DNA of 64,000 nt, taken from assembly GCA_019240525.1 (NCBI GenBank), contig JAFAYE010000001.1:717300-781299 (forward strand), read 5' to 3'. The position numbers were made by a program, and so were the translations under genes. The notes under the pieces are model-generated. The model ran no database searches. It had not been told where the DNA came from and worked only from the letters and a program-made list of their open reading frames with translations. This DNA comes from Candidatus Eremiobacterota bacterium. GTDB lineage: Bacteria; Vulcanimicrobiota; Vulcanimicrobiia; Vulcanimicrobiales; Vulcanimicrobiaceae. Positions 27,083-34,195 of the stretch are shown here, in pieces; the first letter of the stretch is position 1, and every line of letters starts with the position of its first letter.

Positions 27083-30000
27083 TTACGGATGCCGCCCGCG
27101 GTCGTTCTGCGACCTGCCGCCCAGAGTTCCGGTACCCTGTCGGCGGTAATTTGCGATTACCGACTGCAGCCTTTGCACGATTCGGTGGCCTTTTCGTGAA
27201 TAGTCGAGCTCCTTTGTAATTTCATCGAGAAGCTCGTCGTCCGTCCGCAATAGGCCGTCGCTTTCAATCCAGGCAATTAGTCTATCGAGGTCCCAGCCCT
27301 GATACTCATCAATTGGAAGACGACGGCGTATCGGCGGCCTCGCACGGTTGCGCTTCACGATACCGACAGGTGGGCTCGGTAGAGCAAGGTCTCTGCGTGT
27401 GGCCCTGCGCTCTTCTTTTTCGCCGTTGATGCTCTGCTCATAGCGTGCGACGGCTCGCGCAATCTCCTCGTCGCGGTGATAAAACCATTCTGTCGACCAA
27501 ATCCGGTGAAATCTCCAGCCCAAAGCCTCGAGGTGTTGCTGCCGCAGTCGGTCACGATTCCGCGCAGTAGGAGCGCTGTGATAAGCCGCGCCGTCGCACT
27601 CTATCGCCAAGACAAACCGCCCGGGCTCATCAGGGTGCTTGACAGCGAGATCTATTCTATATTGTGACACGCCATATTGCGGAACGATTTGAAGGCCACG
27701 GTGAGCCAAGGCATCCATTATATCTTGTTCGAAATCATTCAGTTCGACCGAGGTATCTAATCCCTCTCGGCCCAGGTTGGCGCCTCCCGTTTCCGCGTAG
27801 CCAACGAACGCGCCGATAAGTTTTGCGCCTTGTGACCGTAGGCGCTCTGGATCGAGCTCGTTTCGTCGAAAGGAAGACACAACGGTCATCCTATTCCGAG
27901 CGCGTGTTATCGCGACGTTTAACCGACGCTCGCCGCCGAGCTGGTTGATCGGACCAAATCGATAGACCATTTTACCGGAGCGGTCGGGCCCATAACCGAT
28001 CGATAGAATGATCGCATCGCGCTCGTCTCCCTGAACGCGTTCAAGGTTTTTCACGAAAAACCGATCGTCGCGATCCTCAGAGAAGAACTCATCGAGCTCT
28101 GGCCGTGAGGCTCGAGCCTTAGAAAGCGCTTCCTCGATGCGACGAGCGTGCTTAATACCCATGGCAATCACGCCCAGCGATTCTTCCGGGTGGGTCTCGG
28201 CATGCTGCAAAACAAGCTCCACGACGCGCGTGACCTCCGCTGGCGCGCTGCTTTCCTGGCCGTCCACGAGCTGGGGTGGCACGTATTCATGGGCGACGAC
28301 AGCGCCATCTTTGCCCGTGCCCGGCAGAGTTAGAAGACGATCCGCGTAGATATGCGTGTTACTAAAGGCGATTAAGCGCTCGTCATTAGAACGATAGTGC
28401 CACGTTAGCGCGCGAGGTTCGACAAAAGGCGTAAGTAGGTCGAGTATGCTTTCTATCCCGGAAGTAGCAAGGCTGTTCTCCTCTTCTTCCTCGTCGTCGG
28501 CTTCGCTTGAGGCGAAAAACGTCGTTGGGGGTAACTGACGGGGGTCGCCAGCCACAACGGTGTGCTTGCCCCGGATAATGGCCGGCACGGCGTCTTCGGG
28601 CAAGACCTGGCTGCCCTCGTCAAAAATCACAACATCAAATAGCTCTTGTGCCGGGAGCAACTGACTGACCGAGAGCGGACTTGCCATGAAGCAAGGGCAT
28701 ATCGCGGACAGCACGTTCGGAGCATTCAGCATTAGCTTCCGAAAAGGCATGTGCTTGATCTTCTTTTGCAACTCTAAACGGACTGTTGCCCGCTGTTGTG
28801 GATACTCGTTCATTGCCCAAATGTAGCACTCGGCGGCGCTACGGCAGATACGTCTAGCCATGAGCTCCATGCGCGTTTGATCGAGACCACGGAAGTGCTC
28901 GACGACGTCATCGTGCGCGGACCCCTTAAACGACGCCAGTACCGTTTCTCGCCCGACGATAGTGTCTAAAACAGAGCTCAGCCATGTTTTTTGAAAGAGA
29001 CGACGCCAGGTCGCTGCTTCAACGCCTGCCGTAAACATCTCGTCAACAAGGGCATCGCAGTCCAGGTGCGTCCGCAATTGCGACTCGGCAAAGCGCAGCC
29101 CCGGAACGATGGACGCGTTGCGCGAGTTGCGATCAAGCTTATCGAGCTCGTCAGCCAGCCCCTCAAGCGCCCCTGGCAGTTCAACGAGAAGTATCTTCGA
29201 AAGCTCCCGATGCTTTTCTATGACTGTTCGAGCAGCCGTGAGCAGCTTCGCTGCGCCAAAGCTTTCGAAACGGCGGGCTAGCACTTCACCTCGCCAAGCA
29301 GCAGGCAACGCCGCGAGATTGTGGATGGACCTTGCCGCGCTCGCTGCCCCTGGCCACCTCGTGCCGCTCAGCGAGTGCAGCTGCCTGAGGTGTTCCCTGA
29401 ATGGCCTGTTCAGGTATGCAAAGATTCGTTGGAAAACGTTTCCTCGGGCAGGTGCCAAGGCGGCATCAAAGTCCTCGAAATCGAGCGCAAAGAGTCCAGC
29501 TCCAAAACTCGCAATCGCTGAGCTCAGAGCTTCGACCTTGGGGATTGTCTCTCGAAGCTCTACGAGCGACCGAGGCGAGCTAGCCAGAGGCGGTGAAATT
29601 GCGGAGAATTCATTACGCAAAGCAGCTAGCGATTGCTGGAGTTCGCCAAGTGCCGTTAATGCTGCGGCTGCGCCATCAACATTGAACGTCGCGGTTGACC
29701 AAGGAACTCCGGGGACACGCTTCGCCAACTCGGGATGCGCTGAGAGCACTTCGATCTGCGCACGCGCATCGGCCGCCCGCTCTGCGGTAAACTCCTCAAT
29801 TGCCTTTCCGCGCCAACGCGTTCGCGCCTCGACGTCACCGAGCGCAACCAGCCGTGAGAAGACTTCAAAAGCGGATAGTTTGAACGGGTCCTGCTTTCGA
29901 TGAAGGGCCGCATCATAGGAATTGAGCGCGGTGCGCAGCTCTTCAAATCTGCGCTCCTCTTCGGCTCCATCGACAACGGTCGTCTTACGCGCGACCTCGT

Positions 30001-31111
30001 CGCTTCGCAATAAGCGTTCATAAATGGTCTTACGCTTTACGTCGCCGCCATGCAGGTCCAGGACCAAGTGACCCAGGCCGACCTGGTCGAGCCGCTTGTA
30101 GACAACTTCAAGCGCGGCCCGCTTTTCAGCGACAAATAAAACCGATTTCCCCCGCGCGATGAACGCGGCAATCATGTTCGAAATGGTCTGCGACTTGCCG
30201 GTTCCCGGAGGGCCAATGATCACTCTGTGTGTCGGGTGCCGTATTGCGGAATGCAAGACGACTTGCTGGCTGCCGTCAGCGCCGAGGACAAAAGGCTCAT
30301 CCCGCGGAGGGATACTGTCAAGCTCGCGCGCATCGATACTTCTTTGTGAGGCGGCTATCTGGGCGCGCGCCTGCTCATCGCCGGCGATCGCAGCGACCAG
30401 CTCATGCTCGGCCAGCATTGCTTCGTTAGTCCGAAGGTCTTCGACCATTGCCATCTTTTGGTAATCAAAATTACCTAAAACGCACTTCGGAGACGGAGTG
30501 AAGCCGGGTACAGCGGCGAGCTCGACAGTAGCTATTCGATCATACAATCCGTGTACGTTGTCACGCGCTTCCTCTTCGTCAAAGAAAGAAGTATTAACTT
30601 TGATATTATATTCATCGTCAAGCTTAGCCAGCATCACGCGATTAATAATCAGATCACCGGACCGCTTGAGCGATATTTGCCCAGTTCGCTCGTTGGCCGC
30701 GATGGAAACAGGCATGAGGAAAATCGGAGCATTCGCAGGACTTCCATCGTCGCTAGCTTTCCAATTCGCGAAGCCTAAGGCAACAAATAGCGTCTGAAGC
30801 CCACGCTCTTCTTCGTTGCTCTTGGCAACCGAACGGATTTCTTTTGCTTTTGCATTCTCCGTCGTGGTAAGGTCATCGCCGAAGAAGTCAGCGAGCGTGC
30901 GCGTTTCGCCTGCAACGAGCCTGGTAACTGGTTCATGCGACAGGTTTGAAGAAAGCTGGAGTGTTCCGCGTTTGAGCTCGCGATAATAGATGAGGCGGTT
31001 GCGTCGGCTGAAGTCCATAAGGCGCCTGACCCAGGCGTCGCGCTGAGCTAGTAACTGTGGCGAGGGCGGCGCCTCCGAAACTGGGACGTCCAGTGACTTC
31101 GCTTCTATCAT
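27083..31111 (-). CDS. DUF4011 / SF1 helicase / MTES_1575-type nuclease; candidate antiphage protein
   Basis: A 1342-aa multidomain protein. Residues about 20-150 match DUF4011 (WVRRLMDFSRRNRLIYY). An SF1 helicase core follows: Walker A GPPGTGKSQTISNM (about 300), Walker B VVIFDEGSQVLPEDA (about 835), motif III VVAGDPRQLPPTTFF, motif IV LTWHYRSNDERL, motif V/VI RVQGDERDAIILSIG and LNVAITRARNRM. Near 1160-1260 is a restriction-endonuclease fold of the DUF559/MTES_1575 kind (YRIDLAVKHPDEPGRFVLAI, ECDGAAYHS, WRFHRIWSTEWF). The C-terminus (about 1290-1330) resembles DUF3320. This order is known from helicase-nuclease defence proteins. All core residues look intact. Confidence 0.88.
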   Translation of the reverse strand: MIEAKSLDVPVSEAPPSPQLLAQRDAWVRRLMDFSRRNRLIYYRELKRGTLQLSSNLSHEPVTRLVAGETRTLADFFGDDLTTTENAKAKEIRSVAKSNEEERGLQTLFVALGFANWKASDDGSPANAPIFLMPVSIAANERTGQISLKRSGDLIINRVMLAKLDDEYNIKVNTSFFDEEEARDNVHGLYDRIATVELAAVPGFTPSPKCVLGNFDYQKMAMVEDLRTNEAMLAEHELVAAIAGDEQARAQIAASQRSIDARELDSIPPRDEPFVLGADGSQQVVLHSAIRHPTHRVIIGPPGTGKSQTISNMIAAFIARGKSVLFVAEKRAALEVVYKRLDQVGLGHLVLDLHGGDVKRKTIYERLLRSDEVARKTTVVDGAEEERRFEELRTALNSYDAALHRKQDPFKLSAFEVFSRLVALGDVEARTRWRGKAIEEFTAERAADARAQIEVLSAHPELAKRVPGVPWSTATFNVDGAAAALTALGELQQSLAALRNEFSAISPPLASSPRSLVELRETIPKVEALSSAIASFGAGLFALDFEDFDAALAPARGNVFQRIFAYLNRPFREHLRQLHSLSGTRWPGAASAARSIHNLAALPAAWRGEVLARRFESFGAAKLLTAARTVIEKHRELSKILLVELPGALEGLADELDKLDRNSRNASIVPGLRFAESQLRTHLDCDALVDEMFTAGVEAATWRRLFQKTWLSSVLDTIVGRETVLASFKGSAHDDVVEHFRGLDQTRMELMARRICRSAAECYIWAMNEYPQQRATVRLELQKKIKHMPFRKLMLNAPNVLSAICPCFMASPLSVSQLLPAQELFDVVIFDEGSQVLPEDAVPAIIRGKHTVVAGDPRQLPPTTFFASSEADDEEEEENSLATSGIESILDLLTPFVEPRALTWHYRSNDERLIAFSNTHIYADRLLTLPGTGKDGAVVAHEYVPPQLVDGQESSAPAEVTRVVELVLQHAETHPEESLGVIAMGIKHARRIEEALSKARASRPELDEFFSEDRDDRFFVKNLERVQGDERDAIILSIGYGPDRSGKMVYRFGPINQLGGERRLNVAITRARNRMTVVSSFRRNELDPERLRSQGAKLIGAFVGYAETGGANLGREGLDTSVELNDFEQDIMDALAHRGLQIVPQYGVSQYRIDLAVKHPDEPGRFVLAIECDGAAYHSAPTARNRDRLRQQHLEALGWRFHRIWSTEWFYHRDEEIARAVARYEQSINGEKEERRATRRDLALPSPPVGIVKRNRARPPIRRRLPIDEYQGWDLDRLIAWIESDGLLRTDDELLDEITKELDYSRKGHRIVQRLQSVIANYRRQGTGTLGGRSQNDRGRHP

Positions 31112-31154
31112 ACTGCCCGGACCAACCGCGCATCTGGCGCTGTACTCATTGCGA

Positions 31155-31337
31155 CTAACCGCGAAGCTCGACGCGTACGATGTGCGCAGTGTTCACGAGA
31201 CTACGTGCGCCTGTATTGTCACGGAGCGTGACGACGCGCGCTCCTTTGGAAAGGGCGTCGCTAAGCTCGGCTTCGTGTAGATGACTCAGGGTCAATGTCG
31301 TTCCGTCGGAAAAGTGCACGACGATCTCGCGGGCCAA
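31155..31337 (-). CDS. Small beta-rich protein upstream of the helicase-nuclease
   Basis: A 60-aa protein that begins with TTG at 31337; GGAGGAC sits 5-11 nt upstream, which supports this rare start. The sequence MAREIVVHFSDGTTLTLSHL, then ARVVTLRDN and TAHIVRVEL, predicts a small beta barrel or sheet with one helix. It could bind DNA or a partner protein, but there is no recognised family. Its stop is 43 nt from the start of the 1342-aa helicase-nuclease on the same strand, so they are probably co-transcribed. Confidence 0.6.
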   Translation of the reverse strand: MAREIVVHFSDGTTLTLSHLHEAELSDALSKGARVVTLRDNTGARSLVNTAHIVRVELRG

Positions 31338-32107
31338 CGTGTCCTCCAGCTGCCAAAGAGGCTGCCCGCCCCACTAGCAACTCGGGCTCGCCTACTACGA
31401 GTGTTGAGCGCCCTAAGCAACCGTGAGGCCGAGAGCCGGGTTCCTAAGCTCGGATTCGAGCCCAACCCCTCGGTTTGCTGCTTGGACCGTAATTGGCTCC
31501 GGTCGACGTGATCAGCCGGTCCGCATGGTCGCTTAAGCCCAGTTGCTAGGGCGAAGGTAACACCGATCACGGCGCACTGCTTGCGCGATACGCACGCATC
31601 GTTCTGGCGAAAGGGCCCTGGCGCCGAAACTGGTGAACAAACGTCTGGGCCATGCCAACATTAGCATCACGGCCGGGTGCTACTTACAAGTTATTGGGAA
31701 AGAGATGCTAAGGGCCCGCGTGTTAGACTGGCGCGACGTCTCGGCATCGACGTCTTCAGGGCCAAGTTCGTCGAAGGCTACGGACGCCATACTTTGACTG
31801 CCTGCTGGAGCGCTCGGGAAACGATACTATGAGAGTGATACTTCGAGCAGGTTGATACCTCACACGACTCGGCCGAGATCGAAGACATCCTCGCCCAGTT
31901 AAGGGCAAGCCTCAACTAGGCACGACCGATACGGACCCGACTACTTCGTTATAACGTACCGGCCGGCGCCGTGCTCGATGCTTTCGTCAAACGCTTAGAC
32001 GAGGGCGAGGATCAGAGCACGTGGCCCTGGGAACTCAGCTGCCGCAAAAGATGAACGCGCAGATACAATCACTCTCCGTGACGATTCTGCGATAAATTGC
32101 GGCCCTG
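31338..32107. other. Gene-poor decayed stretch at the right side of the island
   Basis: About 770 nt with no intact gene. The part at 31575-31715 is a tyrosine recombinase remnant (listed separately). The rest contains many stop codons in all frames and no recognisable motif. An apparent TTCGAG tRNA-loop sequence near 31450 does not fold as a tRNA. Confidence 0.4.
31566..31715 (+). pseudogene. Tyrosine recombinase (phage integrase) C-terminal remnant
   Basis: Translation of 31566-31610 gives ITAHCLRDTHASFW, the box 'H-x-L-R-H-T-H-A-S' of tyrosine recombinases with the second His changed to Asp. After a +1 shift, 31627-31715 gives KLVNKRLGHANISITAG and then CYLQVIGKEMLR. These are the 'LGH' box and the catalytic-Tyr segment of the same family in the correct order and spacing. 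No N-terminal or core-binding part is present, and the frame is broken, so the gene is dead. Its place some 500 nt from the 3' end of a tRNA gene fits an integrase beside its attachment site. Confidence 0.65.
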
Positions 32108-32208
32108 CCACCCTTCGAAACAAGCTCAGGGAGACACGCATAAATCGCCCTTCGACAGGCTCTGGGTGAGACGCATGAATCACCCTTCGACAAGCTCAGG
32201 GTGACACG
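32108..32208. repeat. Three tandem copies of a CCCTTCGACAAGCTCAGGG-type palindromic repeat
   Basis: Three units follow one another at about 32108-32145, 32146-32180 and 32181-32208. The third is closest to a perfect palindrome (CACCCTTCGACAAGCTCAGG + GTG); the others carry changes such as GAAACAAGCTCAGGGA and GACAGGCTCTGGGTG. The spacers share ACACGCAT(A/G)AAT. Elements of this sequence are scattered in many bacterial genomes as small intergenic hairpins. Here they sit directly 3' of the tRNA-Leu gene, where the hairpin could help 3'-end formation. A related element lies at 23265-23310. Confidence 0.75.
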
Positions 32209-32214
32209 TTAGAT

Positions 32215-32524
32215 TGGGATGGCCGGGAGTCGAACCCGGACGCCCTTTCGGGCTGCAGATTTTCGCACCACTATGACTTTCGCCACCGCGCGATCGCGTT
32301 TGTGGTCCGGACTGTGCCTTGACCGTATGAGATGTTGCGTCTCACTTAGGCCGCGCCCATCCAGTCTCTACACCTTCTTCGACTCATCGAAGCTTGGCTC
32401 GGCGTTGTCACGTCGCAAAACAGAGAGTTCGCCGAATTTGAGCGCATCCCGTAAGCCGTTTCCATGCTTACGGCTCAACGGATCTCGTTAAGTCTGCTGT
32501 GTCTGCCTATTCCACCACCATCCC
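32215..32524 (-). tRNA. tRNA-Leu(UAA) interrupted by a group I intron
   Basis: The two exons are 32490-32524 (35 nt) and 32215-32263 (49 nt). Joined they give an 84-nt class II tRNA. The acceptor GGGATGG pairs with CCATCCC and the discriminator is A. The D-stem is GTG/CAC, and the anticodon stem is GCAGA/TCTGC with loop CTTAAAA and anticodon UAA. The long variable arm is GCCC-GAAA-GGGC, and the T-arm is CCGGG-TTCGACT-CCCGG. CCA is not encoded. The intron lies after the first anticodon base (U34). The 5' exon overlaps the end of the ppx reading frame. The 3' end probably served as an integration site for the neighbouring island. Confidence 0.93.
32264..32489 (-). ncRNA. Group I intron (tRNA-Leu(UAA) type, 226 nt)
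   Basis: The four conserved core strings occur in order on the minus strand: P (AAATTCGGCGAAC, near 32439-32427), Q (AACGCCGAGCCAAG, 32406-32393), R (GTGTAGAGACTGGATG, 32373-32358) and S (AAGGCACAGTCC, 32320-32309). CGGCG of P pairs with CGCCG of Q (P4), CTTCGA pairs with TCGAAG (P6), and GACTG of R pairs with CAGTC of S (P7). CCGTAAGC pairs with GCTTACGG (P2) around an ATGGAAAC loop. The intron ends in G and the 5' exon ends in U, as expected for self-splicing. It carries no endonuclease gene. Overall it resembles the intron of cyanobacterial and plastid tRNA-Leu(UAA). Confidence 0.9.
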
Positions 32525-33455
32525 AAAGCGAGCGAGGTCCTGCGGCGTCGCGTTCCTGCAAGAGAATGCCGAGCAGTAAGTCGGCAGTCGTCGCGATCGC
32601 CCGATCGCGGCCGATGAGTTCGAGTGCGGTGTCGAGCACGATGATCCCCGCCGGAAGAATGTCGGCGCGCTGGCGTTTCATGCCGGCGACGCGTTTACGC
32701 TCGTCGAGCGTCATCGCCAGCAAACGCTCGAGCCAGCGCTGAAGATCCGCGCGCGTCAGCGACGACGAGCCGTGGGGCGACGGCCGGCCGCGGACGATTG
32801 CGGCGGTCGTCGTCGCACTCCCGCCGACGAATGCGAGTTGGTCGACGGCGGCGCAATCGGTCAGCGGTTTGAGCGCGTCGCGAGCGATCGCTCGTGCTTT
32901 TTCAACGGCCGAAGTATCGGGCGCGCCGTCGCGGCCTGCGAGCGACGGGACGGCTTCGGTCAAACGTACGGCGCCGATCTCGCACGAAACCACGCTCTCG
33001 GGCTCCAAGGAATCGCCCGTTGCATACTCGGTGCTGCCGCCGCCCATATCGAGCACGCCAACACGTTCGCCGCGCAGTTTTTCAAAGGCCGTGAGCGCTC
33101 CGCGATACGATGCTTTCGCTTCTTCTTCGCCCGAGAGTACGCGCAAGGAAACGCCGGTTAACGCCGTAACGCGCTGCGCGAACTCGTCGCCGTTCTCGGC
33201 GCGGCGAAGCGCGCTCGTGCCGACGGCAAACAGCCGCACGTAGTGGCCGCGCACCGCACGCGTCAGTTGCGCAAGCGCGTCGAGCGTGCGCTGCATCGGC
33301 TCGTCACCGAGCCGGCCACGCTCGCCCAATCCCTCGCCGATGCGCGTGCCGATGCTGCGGGCGACCTCAATCCGGGGGTTTTCCGGATCAATATCGGCAA
33401 GTAGCAGACGAGTGGAGTTCGTGCCGATCGAGACGATCGCGTATCGCTTGCTCAT
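32475..33455 (-). CDS. Ppx/GppA family phosphatase (exopolyphosphatase/pppGpp hydrolase)
   Basis: A 326-aa protein of the ASKHA fold. The N-terminal phosphate loop is AIVSIGTNSTRLLLADID (residues 6-23), and the second loop is GVLDMGGGSTEYATG (about residue 140). A conserved E appears in VVSCEIGAVRLTE. It should release phosphate from polyphosphate or from pppGpp, affecting the stringent response. It starts 21 nt after the S1-domain gene. Its last 17 codons, WDGGGIGRHSRLNEIR and the stop at 32475-32477, are read from the tRNA-Leu 5' exon and the start of the group I intron, so the natural C-terminus is shared with an RNA gene on the same strand. Confidence 0.88.
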   Translation of the reverse strand: MSKRYAIVSIGTNSTRLLLADIDPENPRIEVARSIGTRIGEGLGERGRLGDEPMQRTLDALAQLTRAVRGHYVRLFAVGTSALRRAENGDEFAQRVTALTGVSLRVLSGEEEAKASYRGALTAFEKLRGERVGVLDMGGGSTEYATGDSLEPESVVSCEIGAVRLTEAVPSLAGRDGAPDTSAVEKARAIARDALKPLTDCAAVDQLAFVGGSATTTAAIVRGRPSPHGSSSLTRADLQRWLERLLAMTLDERKRVAGMKRQRADILPAGIIVLDTALELIGRDRAIATTADLLLGILLQERDAAGPRSLWDGGGIGRHSRLNEIR

Positions 33456-33476
33456 GCGCGGGCTTCGAAGACGCGA

Positions 33477-33836
33477 CTACTCGGTGCGATGCTTGGACTC
33501 GAAGAGTGCCGCGCGGCGTTTCTTTCGCAAGAAATGGCGCTCGGCCGCCGGCGGCCGATCGGGCGGTTCCCACTCTTCGGTGCTTTTGAGATACGACGAA
33601 ATTTTCTCTTCGAGGCTTTCGTCGCGGATTTGCGGCGCGAGCGACACGGCGTAACGGCGGCCGTCGCGCCGCACTTCGAAGGCGAGGCGCTGGCGGCTGG
33701 TCAGCGAGCGTTCGTATTGAACGCGATGGCTCTCCACATCGGCGGCGCTGGCGGTGGCGAGATCGCCGTGGTCGAGGCGAACGGTTGCGCCGTAGGCGTT
33801 GAGATTGATGACGATGCCGTTCGACGAATCGCTCAC
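33477..33836 (-). CDS. S1 RNA-binding domain protein, YabR-like
   Basis: The frame is open further upstream, but that part is antisense-like to ftsB. I place the start at GTG 33836, whose GTGA overlaps the ftsB stop by 4 nt, giving 119 aa. Residues about 5-65 read as an S1/OB fold: GIVINLNAYGATVRLDHGDL, then YERSLTSRQRLAFEVRRDG and RRYAVSLAPQ. A basic tail follows (AERHFLRKKRRAALF). In Bacillus the gene after divIC is yabR, an S1-domain protein, so both the order and the domain agree. It probably binds RNA or ribosomes. Confidence 0.7.
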   Translation of the reverse strand: MSDSSNGIVINLNAYGATVRLDHGDLATASAADVESHRVQYERSLTSRQRLAFEVRRDGRRYAVSLAPQIRDESLEEKISSYLKSTEEWEPPDRPPAAERHFLRKKRRAALFESKHRTE

Positions 33837-34195
33837 TGCGGCGTTTGCGGCGCTTCGGGCTGCGGCGAAACGAAGATCAAGGCTTCGTTCGGCCGCACCA
33901 GACGCAGGCGATCGTGAATTTCGGGTATCGCGCCCTGCGGATCGGCCAAGCGCCGGAGCTCGCGCTCCTGTTCGCTGCGACGCCGTTGTAGCGCCACAAT
34001 GTCGGAGTGAATCGAAGAGAGTTCGCGCGCGGTCGTCAAATTTTCGCCGATCGCGCGGGCAAACTGAATTGCGACCAGGGTGATGACGAGCACGGCGAGG
34101 GCGGCAGCGGTCATGCGTCCGGCAAAACGAAGAACGGGCGAAGCGCGACGGCTTACTGGACTTTTCGTAGAGACCCCGATCCTTCGGCTTGCCAT
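33833..34195 (-). CDS. ftsB: Septum formation initiator, FtsB/DivIC family
   Basis: A 120-aa protein with a short basic cytoplasmic start, one membrane helix (about residues 29-46, TAAALAVLVITLVAIQF) and a periplasmic coiled coil (ENLTTARELSSIHSDIVALQ, then RRRSEQERELRRLAD). This is the build of FtsB/DivIC, which bridges FtsL and FtsQ in the divisome. The tail LVRPNEALIFV matches the conserved 'lV.pgE.vy.v' end. Its start lies 43 nt inside accA; a later start would remove the basic arm. The end is coupled to the S1-domain gene by a GTGA overlap. Confidence 0.8.
   Translation of the reverse strand: MASRRIGVSTKSPVSRRASPVLRFAGRMTAAALAVLVITLVAIQFARAIGENLTTARELSSIHSDIVALQRRRSEQERELRRLADPQGAIPEIHDRLRLVRPNEALIFVSPQPEAPQTPQ

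Noticed and set aside
31380-31500. Possible tRNA near GATTCGAGCC
   Set aside because: The apparent T-loop has no pairing T-stem and no acceptor stem could be matched.
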